A DNA stretch of 64,000 nt from Polyangiaceae bacterium (GTDB taxonomy: Bacteria > Myxococcota_A > Polyangia > Polyangiales > Polyangiaceae). The stretch spans positions 14,444-78,443 of the forward strand of contig JAWKRG010000019.1 of the NCBI GenBank assembly GCA_041389725.1. The letters run 5' to 3'. Below, piece by piece: positions 40,929-48,783 of this stretch (position 1 is its first letter; every line of letters begins with the position of its first letter). The position numbers and the translations under genes were made by a program. The notes beneath the pieces are model-generated. The model made no database searches, was not told the DNA's origin, and saw only the letters and a program-made list of their open reading frames with translations.

Positions 40929-42371
40929 TCAGCGGGGGACGGTGTTGGTCTTGCAGCCGATCAGCACGTCGACTTGCGCCCCGGCTTGCCCTTTGAACGC
41001 GGTGCACGTGCTGGGGCAGACGACAATCTTGGTCGGCGTACCAGCACTGGGGTTCACGTCGTAGTACCAGCCGCCGTTGGTCGGGTCGCACTTGCTCGCG
41101 TCCTCCACATACAAGAGCGACGTCTTGCCCGATGAGGAACTAACTTCCACGTTGACCTTGCCATAGTCGAGGGTCTGACCGCTGGCTGGCGTGGGGATCT
41201 TGAACTCGCACGGCAGCGCCTTGCCCTTGATCTGATCGAGGGCCTGCAGGAACTGCTGGGTGACGTTGCCGCTGGTGTTGATGATGAACGCGGTGTTCGT
41301 ACCGCCCGAGGACGCGATGGTGTTCAGGTTCTGTGCTGCTGCGGTGTCCGTTGGTGCAAAGACGCCGATCACGAAGGTCGGAATGCTCGGGGTTCCCGCC
41401 AAGCCTTGTTGGGCCAACTGGGCAACCTGACTGATGTTCGTCAGATTGCACGACGTCGGGAGGCCGTCCGTGGCCAGCACCACCGCCACGGCGTGACCGG
41501 GATTCGCGCCTGCGTGCACCTTGGCGTGATCGATCGCGCCCTGAAGTGCCGGGCCCGTCGGCGTGTTGCCGTTCGGAGACTTCGCGCCCATGCTGCTGAT
41601 GATCGCGCCGGCATTGCCGGGTAGTGCAGCGATGTTGACCGCCGGAGTGGCGTAGCGCACGTTCGAGCACTCCGTGGCGTTGGTGCAGAAGCTGGATGTG
41701 AGCGCAACACACTGGCCAGCCGTGCCGCAGGCGTTGCTGCCGATGGGCGCACAGAACGTATTGGGATCGCCCGTGCACGTGCCCAGATCTGCGCAAGTGC
41801 CGAGAATGCCGCACTGCGAGTTGTTGGTGCAGGGCTGAAGCGTCGTGCCGCCCAAGCAGGTCTTGAGCAAACAGGGCCCACCAGAGCCGCACTGGTTGTT
41901 GTTGGTACAGCTGTCCGGTACGCCCTGCTTGTTCAGCGGAAAGTACTGGAGCCCTACGCCCAGCCCCGCCGAACCCGGCGCATTGACGAAGCCCGTGATG
42001 GCCTGCTTCACGGCGTCCCACTTGGTGGGCCCCGTGCTGGTCTTGTCGCTCATCGAACCCGACGAGTCGAGCATGATGTACAAGTCCAGAGGCACCTGCT
42101 CGCCCTTCGCGGTCTCCGCTGCGCAAGCGCCGCCGTCGTCGAGGCCTCCGGTGTTGCCCGTCGCAGCGCCACCGTCGTAGTTGATCCCGCCGCCGATACC
42201 GATGGCGTTGCCGCTGCCACCCGAGTTGCCGTTGGCGCCAGTACCCGTGGAACCGGTACCCGCATTGCCGGCCCCGCCGCCGCTACCGCCGTCGCCACCT
42301 CCGCAGGCGCCGGTGGCGGACAATGCGATGGCGATGGACACACCCAAGGAGCGACGGAAGAAGGACTGCAT
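40929..42371 (-). CDS. VWA-domain lipoprotein
   Basis: A 480-residue lipoprotein ('GVSIAIALSATGAC' signal). A Gly/Asn/Thr-rich linker leads to a von Willebrand A domain with 'DLYIMLDSSGSMSDK', containing the complete DxSxS MIDAS motif at about residue 105. A Cys-rich insert of about 100 residues follows ('CTNNNQCGSGGPCLLKTC', 'CTNNSQCGILGTC'); then the domain resumes with 'VAVVLATDGLPTSCN' and 'IPTFVIGVFAPTD'. The C-terminal 90 residues are beta-rich. Such VWA lipoproteins mediate metal-dependent adhesion or protein contacts. ATG 42371 is chosen over TTG 42377; neither has a ribosome binding site. Confidence 0.82.
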   Translation of the reverse strand: MQSFFRRSLGVSIAIALSATGACGGGDGGSGGGAGNAGTGSTGTGANGNSGGSGNAIGIGGGINYDGGAATGNTGGLDDGGACAAETAKGEQVPLDLYIMLDSSGSMSDKTSTGPTKWDAVKQAITGFVNAPGSAGLGVGLQYFPLNKQGVPDSCTNNNQCGSGGPCLLKTCLGGTTLQPCTNNSQCGILGTCADLGTCTGDPNTFCAPIGSNACGTAGQCVALTSSFCTNATECSNVRYATPAVNIAALPGNAGAIISSMGAKSPNGNTPTGPALQGAIDHAKVHAGANPGHAVAVVLATDGLPTSCNLTNISQVAQLAQQGLAGTPSIPTFVIGVFAPTDTAAAQNLNTIASSGGTNTAFIINTSGNVTQQFLQALDQIKGKALPCEFKIPTPASGQTLDYGKVNVEVSSSSGKTSLLYVEDASKCDPTNGGWYYDVNPSAGTPTKIVVCPSTCTAFKGQAGAQVDVLIGCKTNTVPR

Positions 42372-42450
42372 GTCCAAAGTTAATCACCGACGCTCAGTGC
42401 CAGCCAGATCGTCTACCGATCCAGGTAGGTGCATGTAGGCAGGCTGCTGC

Positions 42451-43974
42451 TCAAGAGTTCATGGATCGCAACGCTGCGCGGGTGTCGGCCAGGCGCGGCC
42501 AGCGCAGCGTTGCAACCGCGTCGTCGACCCATTCGACGGAGCGCATGCCGACCAACACGGTGCTGACGCCAGGTGTGCTGGCGACGACGTGCAGCGCTTT
42601 CTGAGACAAGCCCGCAGTGCGCAGGTCCGCGGGCAGCGCGGGATCCAACCTTCGACTCCACGCATCCGCGTCGGCTCGCGATTGAGCGACGGCGCGCGCG
42701 CGCAGTGCCTGCAACACGCGGCCGAGCCCCTCCAAGTATCGCTCGCGCAGGTCTGGCCAGTTCACGCCTTGGGCGCCCGAGAGTCCACGATCCAGCGCCG
42801 CCAGCACCTGCGCGGTGCGCGGTCCGATCACGTGTGACTCGAGGTCGTTCCATTGCGCGAGGGTCAGCTTGCTTTGGGGCAGGCGGGACAGCTGGCCGGA
42901 CCAATCCAGCAGCGTGGTAGGGGGTGGCGTTCGTGGCCCGGATCGGAGCAACGGCGCCAGGTTGGTGCGAAACTCCTGCTCCAGGGCTTCGAGGCGCGCC
43001 ATGGCCGCGGCGAGGGGTACGCCGATCTGCAGGTCGTCGGGTCGCGCGAGCCGCTGTAGTCCTTGTTGCGTGATCGCGTTGAGCGGTCGATTCACCAGCA
43101 CGCCGATCTGGCGAGCCCGGGCGACTTCCAGCACGGATTGGGGCGGCTCTCCACTGTTCGCCAGCAATGCCGCGGCGGGCTCGAGGAGATTGAAGGGTAG
43201 CTGCAGCACGCGGAAGCCATGGTTGCTGGAGGCGATCGTCGCGGCCTCCAACATCCGCGTCAGTTCCGTTGCGTCACGGTCATTCACAGCCGAGACGCAG
43301 GTGTTGCTGGAAACGCCGTAGCTGGCGATCTCGCCACGTTGCACCGCACCTTCGAACCAGCGGAAGGCTTCCGTCAGCCGGCGGTAGAACTCCCCGCGAG
43401 CGTCCGCCAAGGGCACCTGTCGGCTCGCCGCGTCGTGCAGGAAGTACTCGGGGTTGTGCAGCAAGCAAACGTCGATGCACTGCAGACCCAGGCGCTGGCG
43501 ACTGCGCTCGAGTTGCTCGTCGAGCCACGAGGGATGCAAGCAATGCCACAGACCCGGGCTCACCTTCACCATCTCGGGAAACGCCCTGCCTTCGGTCTCC
43601 GCTCGCTCTGCCCGCGTCAGATTTTCGCCCTGCACGTAGCCGATCTTGGTGACCACGACGACTTCGTCTCGCGCGATTTCCTTCGCCTGCGCGAGCTTCT
43701 TCAGTACGTCGCCCACGAGCCGTTCGCTGTGCCCATCCGTATAGTTGGTGGACGTGTCCACTAGGTTGACCCCCGCCTTCAGCGCCTGCTCGAGTGCAAG
43801 ACGATGCGCCTCGACCCGGTCGTCGACTCGGTACCCGCCGAATCCCAGTCGAGCCACACGCAGCCCTGTTGCGCCGAGTTCGCAATAGGCGTCGTCGGCC
43901 TTGTCGGCAGCGTATCGTGCGGCGAAGCGCCGAGTGCCTTCGGGAGTTGCGCATCCTTCGAGCAGCGAAGTCAT
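42451..43974 (-). CDS. extended aldo/keto reductase
   Basis: A 507-residue protein whose residues 30-300 are an aldo/keto reductase barrel with the full tetrad: Asp and Tyr in 'NLVDTSTNYTDGHSE', Lys in 'EVVVVTKIGYVQ', His in 'CIDVCLLHNPEYF'. 'SYGVSSNTCV' and the C-terminal 'GVSTVLVGMRSVEWVDDAV' nucleotide-binding segment match the family. Typical members are about 300-350 residues; this one has an extra helical insertion of about 150 residues between the barrel's later strands ('LEALEQEFRTNLAPLL', 'LDWSGQLSRLPQSKLTLAQW'), of unknown role. NADPH-dependent carbonyl reduction is expected. Start ATG 43974. Confidence 0.85.
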   Translation of the reverse strand: MTSLLEGCATPEGTRRFAARYAADKADDAYCELGATGLRVARLGFGGYRVDDRVEAHRLALEQALKAGVNLVDTSTNYTDGHSERLVGDVLKKLAQAKEIARDEVVVVTKIGYVQGENLTRAERAETEGRAFPEMVKVSPGLWHCLHPSWLDEQLERSRQRLGLQCIDVCLLHNPEYFLHDAASRQVPLADARGEFYRRLTEAFRWFEGAVQRGEIASYGVSSNTCVSAVNDRDATELTRMLEAATIASSNHGFRVLQLPFNLLEPAAALLANSGEPPQSVLEVARARQIGVLVNRPLNAITQQGLQRLARPDDLQIGVPLAAAMARLEALEQEFRTNLAPLLRSGPRTPPPTTLLDWSGQLSRLPQSKLTLAQWNDLESHVIGPRTAQVLAALDRGLSGAQGVNWPDLRERYLEGLGRVLQALRARAVAQSRADADAWSRRLDPALPADLRTAGLSQKALHVVASTPGVSTVLVGMRSVEWVDDAVATLRWPRLADTRAALRSMNS

Positions 43975-44149
43975 GGGCGGAACCTGGACCTCGCTGCGTC
44001 GTGGGCGCAAGTCACGAACGACGCTCTCACCAGGTTCATCGCGGGGTCGCACGCCTTTCCGCGGCGAGGGCCCCTGGCGACCGTCCCGAAAGAGATGCGG
44101 GCAATCACCCAGGCGCCCCGCCGCGAAGAGCAGCGCGGCCACTAGCTTG

Positions 44150-45289
44150 CTAGCGCGCTGCGGGTGGTGCCGCCGTGCGCGCTGCGGGTGGTGCCGCCGT
44201 GCGCGCTGCGAGGAAGCGCGCACGCACGCCGTCGTGGAACCGGCGCGCGCTAGCCCGCGCGGCGTGGCGCGCTTCTAGGCTGGTTGCCTTCGTTGCCAAC
44301 GCTTGCAGGTCCTCCATCGTGTCGGGCTGTGGCGTCGCACTGCTCCCGACGTCGAAGGTGCTCGTCCCCTCTAGGAAGTCGGAGAAGGAAAGCATCTGCG
44401 CGAGCGCGGGAGCGCCCTGGTAGGTAGTGGTCTCGAAACTGTAGGAACTTCCCGCGGAGAGCGTACCGAGATGTGCGTCGCCCAGCCTGTCGGGAACCAG
44501 GCCATCCGCAGCCACTGGGTAGATCTCGATACCGATGTTGTAGATCGTCGACGTGGCCGTCAGCGTGCCGGTGGCTCCCCAGTAGCCGCTGCCAGGCCCG
44601 TACAGCTCCGTCAGGGTCACCGCTGAAAAGGTCGGAGCCGCGGGATGCAGCGGCACGGCGTCGTAGGGCATTCCGTCGATCTCGAAGCTGATCGTCGCCA
44701 CGTTGCTGGGTGTCAGCGGCGCATTGAAGAAACCGTTGGAGTACAAACCTCCCAGAGTGCCCGGTTGAAGGCACGACGCGGTCAGGGCAGACGACGGCAG
44801 CTGATGAGGTGGTGTGTCTGCGAAAGCGAGGTGAGTCCCGACCTCCGAGCCCGAGCCGTCGAAGAACTTGGCGCTCACCTTTCCGTAGCAGATCACCTTG
44901 GAGGTGCCGTTGTAGAGCAGCCCAATCCATTGCTGGTAGTGCTGCGAGCCAGACGGTTTGCTCATCAAGTTCGAACTCACGACCGTGAGTCCGCTCACCT
45001 CGGCCGTGGGGACCTCGCTGACCGACGCGCCCGGTGTGTTCGAAACGTAGGTGGGGACGGCGGCGCCGCCGCCGCTTCCGCCCGTTGAAGCCGTTCCTCC
45101 GCTTCCCCCCGCTGCGCCGCTTCCCGCCACGCCACCGCTGGGGCTTCCGCCGAGGGAAAACCCTCCGCCGCCAGCGGCACCGCCAGCGCCCGACCCCGAC
45201 CCCCCGCCGCCGGATGTGCCTGAACAGGCGACGGCGCACGTGAGCGCAACACAAACCAAACCGCTGACGGTGCTCGAATATCGATCCAT
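44150..45289 (-). CDS. Gly-rich lipoprotein with C-terminal Ala/Arg repeat
   Basis: A 379-residue lipoprotein ('LVCVALTCAVAC' signal, Cys22) with a Gly/Ser-rich linker of about 70 residues and a beta-rich domain of about 220 residues ('GLTVVSSNLMSKPSGSQHY', 'VICYGKVSAKFFDGSGSEVG', 'IGIEIYPVAADGLVPDRLGD'). That domain may be a FxLYD-like or transport-associated beta sandwich. The last 20 residues are a repeat, AARTAAPP, encoded by a 24-bp tandem duplication. Function unknown. It is divergent from the Cys/Gly-rich MYXO-CTERM-like gene, with 223 bases between the starts. Confidence 0.68.
   Translation of the reverse strand: MDRYSSTVSGLVCVALTCAVACSGTSGGGGSGSGAGGAAGGGGFSLGGSPSGGVAGSGAAGGSGGTASTGGSGGGAAVPTYVSNTPGASVSEVPTAEVSGLTVVSSNLMSKPSGSQHYQQWIGLLYNGTSKVICYGKVSAKFFDGSGSEVGTHLAFADTPPHQLPSSALTASCLQPGTLGGLYSNGFFNAPLTPSNVATISFEIDGMPYDAVPLHPAAPTFSAVTLTELYGPGSGYWGATGTLTATSTIYNIGIEIYPVAADGLVPDRLGDAHLGTLSAGSSYSFETTTYQGAPALAQMLSFSDFLEGTSTFDVGSSATPQPDTMEDLQALATKATSLEARHAARASARRFHDGVRARFLAARTAAPPAARTAAPPAAR
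44153..44210. repeat. 24-bp tandem repeat at the end of a lipoprotein gene
   Basis: Two perfect 24-bp copies, each beginning GCGCGCTGCGGGTGGTGCCG, at 44153-44176 and 44177-44200, followed by a 10-base partial copy to 44210. Being a multiple of three, the repeat adds AARTAAPP units to the C-terminus without shifting the frame, so copy number could vary between strains. Confidence 0.85.
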
Positions 45290-45512
45290 TGGATGCTCCT
45301 TGTCATTTGGCCGCGCGCCAAGCGCACGGCGCTTTGCGCCTCACTCGGCCGCCGCTGCCGGGCGATTTCCAAAAAAAGGCGCGCCCGCAAGGCCTGCGCA
45401 CGAGGGGCGCGGGCTCGTGCGCAGATTGCTGCCCCGTAGATCTCGCCCATGGCGTCGCAGTGCGCTACAGTTGCCCGTTGCGCTCGCAGAGCGCCTCTTG
45501 GGAGGATGGAAC
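45290..45512. other. divergent promoter region
   Basis: A 223-base gap between two divergent lipoprotein genes. It is GC-rich with one A-tract (seven A at about 45371-45377) and a TACAGT segment near 45469 that could be a -10 for the rightward gene. No RNA gene or operator-like palindrome was recognised. Confidence 0.4.
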
Positions 45513-47066
45513 ATGCGTAAGCTGTGGATTGCCTTGGCCGCCACTTCGGGTCTCGTTGCCGTGGGATGCGCGTCTGCCGATGACGCAAGTCCGGATGAGA
45601 CTGGGAAAGCATCGCAAGCGATCACCGGCCTCTGTCACGTGAACTCGATCGGGTTACCCTGCGATCCCGACGGAGCGGGGTCGCTGCTGGAATGCCAGGG
45701 GATGTGTCAGCCCAACCCGAACGTCCCCACGGGAGCGACCTGCGAGGCCCTTTCGGCTGCGGGCGCGCTGCTGCTCAATGGTGCCGTGTGCGGAACAGTG
45801 TCGGGCGCTGGCGACGCCGCATGCGCCAATCGTTGCTTCAATGGTGCGTGTGTGAACTCACCTGCAGCCAAGGGCGCTGCTTGTCGAACCAACATCACCA
45901 CCAGCAATCCCTGTGACGGGCAGTGCGACGGTGCCGGCAAGTGCGAGGCGATCTCTGGCGGCGGCTGCACCTACGGCCGCGGCGGACAGACCAACTGCGT
46001 GTTCGGTGCTTGTGCCGCCGCGGATGCCAGCAAGTGCATTGCCTTGGACTTGCCCAAGGACACTTCCTGCTCCGACAGCAACGCCTGCACCAGCGGTGAC
46101 GTCTGCGACGGCGCTGGGAAATGCCTGTCCGGCATACCGAAGAGCTGCAACGACAACAACGTTTGCACCACCGACTCGTGCAATCCCAACACCGGCGCGT
46201 GCATCAGTTCTTTCAATACGGCGCCGTGCGACGACGGCGACAAGTGCACGGTGGGTGATGTGTGCTTCCAGGGCGCATGCACCAAAGGCACGGGCAAGCT
46301 GGATTGCGACGACAAGAACGAGTGCACCGTGGACTCGTGCAATTCCAGCACCGGATGCGTGCATACGCCAAAGAGCTGTGACGACAAGGACCTGTGCACG
46401 ACCGACTCGTGCAATCCCTTGAACGGCGTATGCAGCTACGAGAAGGTCGATTGCGACGACAACGACCCTTGCACGGCGGATAGCTGCGACGCGAACAATG
46501 GTTGTGCGCACGCGATCATTCCGGGCTGCGGCACGGGCGGCACCGGTGGCACGGGCGGCGCGACCGGCGGCACAGGCGGCGCGACCGGCGGCACAGGCGG
46601 CGCGACCGGCGGCACAGGCGGCGCGACCGGTGGCACGGGCGGCGCGACCGGCGGAACTGGTGGAGCAACTGGCGGCACGGGCGGCGCGACCGGCGGAACC
46701 GGTGGAGTAACTGGCGGCACGGGCGGCGCGACCGGTGGAACCGGCGGAGCAACTGGCGGCACTGCCGGCGCGAGCGGTTCGAGCGGTTCCAGCGGTGCTA
46801 GTGGCGCATCGGGAAGCGGCGGGAGCGCAGGCATCGCCGGCGCTGCAGGCAGCAGCGGAAGCGGTACCGGCGGAAGCAGCAGCGGCGGTAGCAGCAGCGG
46901 TGGTAGCGCGGGCGCTGACGCTGGCACCTCCGGCGCTGGTGGCAGCTTCTCAGCAGACGATGAAGGCGGTTGCGGCTGCCGAACCACGGGTTCGAAGCCG
47001 ACGCCGAATGCAGCGTGGCTCCTGGCCTTGGCGGGGTTCGCATTCGCCCGCCGCCGCCGCCGCTGA
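45513..47066 (+). CDS. Cys-rich, Gly-Thr-repeat surface protein, MYXO-CTERM-like
   Basis: A 517-residue secreted protein with a GGGAGGA ribosome binding site and signal 'WIALAATSGLVAVGC' (lipobox Cys). Residues 40-330 hold Cys-rich modules of the 'CDDxDxCTxDSCxxxxGC' type ('CNDNNVCTTDSCNPNTGAC', 'CDDKDLCTTDSCNPLNGVC', 'CDDNDPCTADSCDANNGC'), with regular six-Cys spacing. A long GGTGGAT repeat and Gly/Ser-rich linker follow. The C-terminus is 'GGCGCRTTG', a hydrophobic segment 'WLLALAGFAFA' and an RRRRR tail, the tripartite layout of a MYXO-CTERM sorting signal. Expected to be surface-anchored; function unknown. A strong terminator follows it. Confidence 0.8.
   Translation: MRKLWIALAATSGLVAVGCASADDASPDETGKASQAITGLCHVNSIGLPCDPDGAGSLLECQGMCQPNPNVPTGATCEALSAAGALLLNGAVCGTVSGAGDAACANRCFNGACVNSPAAKGAACRTNITTSNPCDGQCDGAGKCEAISGGGCTYGRGGQTNCVFGACAAADASKCIALDLPKDTSCSDSNACTSGDVCDGAGKCLSGIPKSCNDNNVCTTDSCNPNTGACISSFNTAPCDDGDKCTVGDVCFQGACTKGTGKLDCDDKNECTVDSCNSSTGCVHTPKSCDDKDLCTTDSCNPLNGVCSYEKVDCDDNDPCTADSCDANNGCAHAIIPGCGTGGTGGTGGATGGTGGATGGTGGATGGTGGATGGTGGATGGTGGATGGTGGATGGTGGVTGGTGGATGGTGGATGGTAGASGSSGSSGASGASGSGGSAGIAGAAGSSGSGTGGSSSGGSSSGGSAGADAGTSGAGGSFSADDEGGCGCRTTGSKPTPNAAWLLALAGFAFARRRRR
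46540..46760. repeat. Gly-Thr-Gly-Gly-Ala coding tandem repeat
   Basis: Short tandem units of about 18 bases (GGCGGCACAGGCGGCGCGAC and variants) encode repeated GGTGGAT in the surface protein. Unit sequence varies by synonymous changes (GGAACTGGTGGAGCAACT versus GGCACAGGCGGCGCGACC), so the array is older than a simple slippage product but could still change length in frame. Confidence 0.8.
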
Positions 47067-47080
47067 ACGTCCAGCCAGCT

Positions 47081-47116
47081 GCAAAAGGGGCGGCTTTTCG
47101 GAGCTGCCCCTTTTGC
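47081..47116 (+). terminator. strong hairpin terminator
   Basis: A perfect 11-base stem, GCAAAAGGGGC (47081-47091) and GCCCCTTTTGC (47106-47116), with a 14-base loop, then TTTGGG. It sits 15 bases after the MYXO-CTERM-like gene and before the sigma-factor gene. The A/T-rich outer stem makes it usable in both directions. Confidence 0.85.
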
Positions 47117-47147
47117 TTTGGGCCCACACACATACAATCCGGGCGCA

Positions 47148-47708
47148 GTGAGGACGGACGAGGAGCTGATGCGCGCCTACGTGGGAGGCGATACTGCGTC
47201 CTTCGACGAGCTGTTCCGCCGCTATGCGAAGATGATGGAGCGCGTGTTGGGGCGAGACCTGCCCCAAGCCGCAGCGGAAGATCTGGTGCAGCAGACGTTC
47301 CTGCAGCTTCACCGTGCTCGCAACGACTTCGACCTGAACGCGCGCCTACGCCCGTGGCTCTTCACCATTGGCTTCAACTTGAAGCGCGAGCTGTTCCGAC
47401 GCCGCAAGCGCCGACCCGAGACCGCCCTGGAGCTGGACGGTCGCGGTGATCCCGCGGAGGGCCCCCGGGGCGTCGAGCAGGCGGACGCTGCGCAGGCGCT
47501 CAGACACGCACTGGCCCGCATCCCCGAAGACCAGGCGGAGGTCATCGCGCTGCACTGGCTTGCCGGCCTGCCCTTCCCGGAAGTAGCCGAGCTCGTGGGT
47601 GCGTCGGTGTCGGCGGTCAAGGTGCGCGCGCACCGGGGCTACGCCGCCCTGCGAACGGAACTTGCCGATCTCGGTAACCCGCCGGGCTCGGAGGGCATAG
47701 GCGGATGA
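47148..47708 (+). CDS. ECF-type RNA polymerase sigma factor
   Basis: A 186-residue sigma-70 family protein. Region 2 is clear ('ELMRAYVGGDTASFDELFRR', 'AEDLVQQTFLQLHRARNDFD', 'RLRPWLFTIGFNLKRELFRR'). Region 4 ('ALARIPEDQAEVIALHWLAG', 'FPEVAELVGASVSAVKVRAH') has the helix-turn-helix that reads the -35. GTG 47148 is preferred; the frame is open to 47118. Its stop overlaps the anti-sigma start by ATGA. No region 1 or 3, as usual for ECF factors. Target promoters are unknown. Confidence 0.92.
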   Translation: MRTDEELMRAYVGGDTASFDELFRRYAKMMERVLGRDLPQAAAEDLVQQTFLQLHRARNDFDLNARLRPWLFTIGFNLKRELFRRRKRRPETALELDGRGDPAEGPRGVEQADAAQALRHALARIPEDQAEVIALHWLAGLPFPEVAELVGASVSAVKVRAHRGYAALRTELADLGNPPGSEGIGG

Positions 47709-48538
47709 CGGACGTGTCGGATTGCGGGCAGCTCCACCGGGCGCTGAAAGCCCATCAGGACCTTGGCGAAGACTTGCTGCGGCACGCGGAGTCCTGCGAG
47801 CCCTGCGCAGAACTCCTGGCCCAAGATGCTTCGCTGGCGAAGGGATTGCTCGCCGCTGATGCCCAGGCACCGGAGCAGATCGCCGAAGACGCGCTAGCGC
47901 GTCTGCATGGCCGGTTGGCGCAAGACGCGCGCGCTCTCGGTTCGCTCCGAAGCCTGAGCACGCCGCTGCGGCTGGGGATCGCCAGCGTCGCAGTGGTTGG
48001 ATTGCTCGCAACGGTGGCCGCCGCAATGCTGCGACCGGACATCGACGTCTATCCACGCCTTCGGCTCTACGCATCTCTGGCGGCGCATCTGGTGCTCGTG
48101 GCGGCGCTGTTGCGCTTGGCGCTGTGGCGGCTCGACCGTGCATTGCCCCCGCGGGGCGTCGAACTCGCGTTGTTCGGATTGGGTGCGCTGGTTCCGCTCG
48201 GGCTTGCACTGCTTCCACAAGCCCACACCGCACATCCCGCCTCCCTCGGCGGCGTGGGGTCCGACTTTTTGCCGCGCGCCGCGGCTTGTTTCTTCTTTGG
48301 CTCGGGATTCGCAGTGGTCACCGGTGCGGTCATGTGGCTGCTGTCGCGCGCGCCGCGTTCACCTCGATCCCTGTTCGTGTTCGCCGGCGCGGGCGTGCTG
48401 GGCGCCGCCACCCTCGAGCTTCACTGCGCGCTGACGGAGCCGCTCCATCTAGGCGCCGGGCACGCGACCGTCGCTCTAGGCGCCGGTCTTCTGGTCTTGG
48501 CGCTGCGACGACGGTTGAGCCCGGCGTCGGCCAGTTAG
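47705..48538 (+). CDS. anti-sigma factor: zinc motif plus six-helix membrane domain
   Basis: A 277-residue protein overlapping the sigma gene by four bases. Residues 1-60 hold a zinc anti-sigma motif, His with CxxC ('LLRHAESCEPCAELLA'), the part that binds sigma. Residues 88-270 carry six predicted membrane helices ('LGIASVAVVGLLATVAAAML', 'LVLVAALLRLALW', 'LFGLGALVPLGLALLP', 'ACFFFGSGFAVVTGAVMWLL', 'LFVFAGAGVLGAATLEL' and 'VALGAGLLVLAL'). The helical domain resembles NrsF/DUF1109 anti-sigma factors. Signal reception from the membrane and release of the ECF factor is the expected mechanism. Confidence 0.85.
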   Translation: MTDVSDCGQLHRALKAHQDLGEDLLRHAESCEPCAELLAQDASLAKGLLAADAQAPEQIAEDALARLHGRLAQDARALGSLRSLSTPLRLGIASVAVVGLLATVAAAMLRPDIDVYPRLRLYASLAAHLVLVAALLRLALWRLDRALPPRGVELALFGLGALVPLGLALLPQAHTAHPASLGGVGSDFLPRAAACFFFGSGFAVVTGAVMWLLSRAPRSPRSLFVFAGAGVLGAATLELHCALTEPLHLGAGHATVALGAGLLVLALRRRLSPASAS

Positions 48539-48651
48539 ACCTCGAATCCCCGCGAGATACCGCGCTTCGCGTCCTCCGCACTGGTATGCAGATTTCCAGT
48601 AGCGACGAAATAACCTTCTCTTCGCTTGCGCGCGCGCTCGCGATCGTTCAT
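48535..48651 (-). CDS. possible 38-residue protein
   Basis: A 38-codon frame from ATG 48651, preceded by AAGGG at suitable spacing. The peptide is basic at the start ('NDRERARKRREGYFVATG') and ends 'AKRGISRGFEV', with normal codon use but no long conserved signal. A longer start at 48684 would begin inside the 10-bp hairpin at 48673-48699. It lies between the anti-sigma and Cys-module genes, on the opposite strand, overlapping the anti-sigma stop by four bases. May be a real small gene or chance. Confidence 0.3.
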   Translation of the reverse strand: MNDRERARKRREGYFVATGNLHTSAEDAKRGISRGFEV

Positions 48652-48672
48652 TTGAGCCCTTCGAAGCCTGCT

Positions 48673-48699
48673 TTTGGCGCCCATGGGCAGGGCGCCAAA
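48673..48699. repeat. 10-bp inverted repeat
   Basis: TTTGGCGCCC (48673-48682) and GGGCGCCAAA (48690-48699) form a perfect stem with a 7-base loop. No T-run follows on either strand, so a classical terminator is unlikely. It lies between the anti-sigma gene and the large Cys-module gene and could be an operator or an mRNA element. Confidence 0.6.
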
Positions 48700-48783
48700 G
48701 GTCGTTGCGCACGCGCGAAGCCGTGAGCGGACGGCGTCACACCGACTTGAGACGCAAGGCGATTCTGAGCAGGAGTGGATGTC

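Noticed and set aside
46436..47137. Minus-strand Pro/Val-rich frame of 233 codons
   Set aside because: Complement of the GGTGGAT repeat; low complexity and no ribosome binding site.
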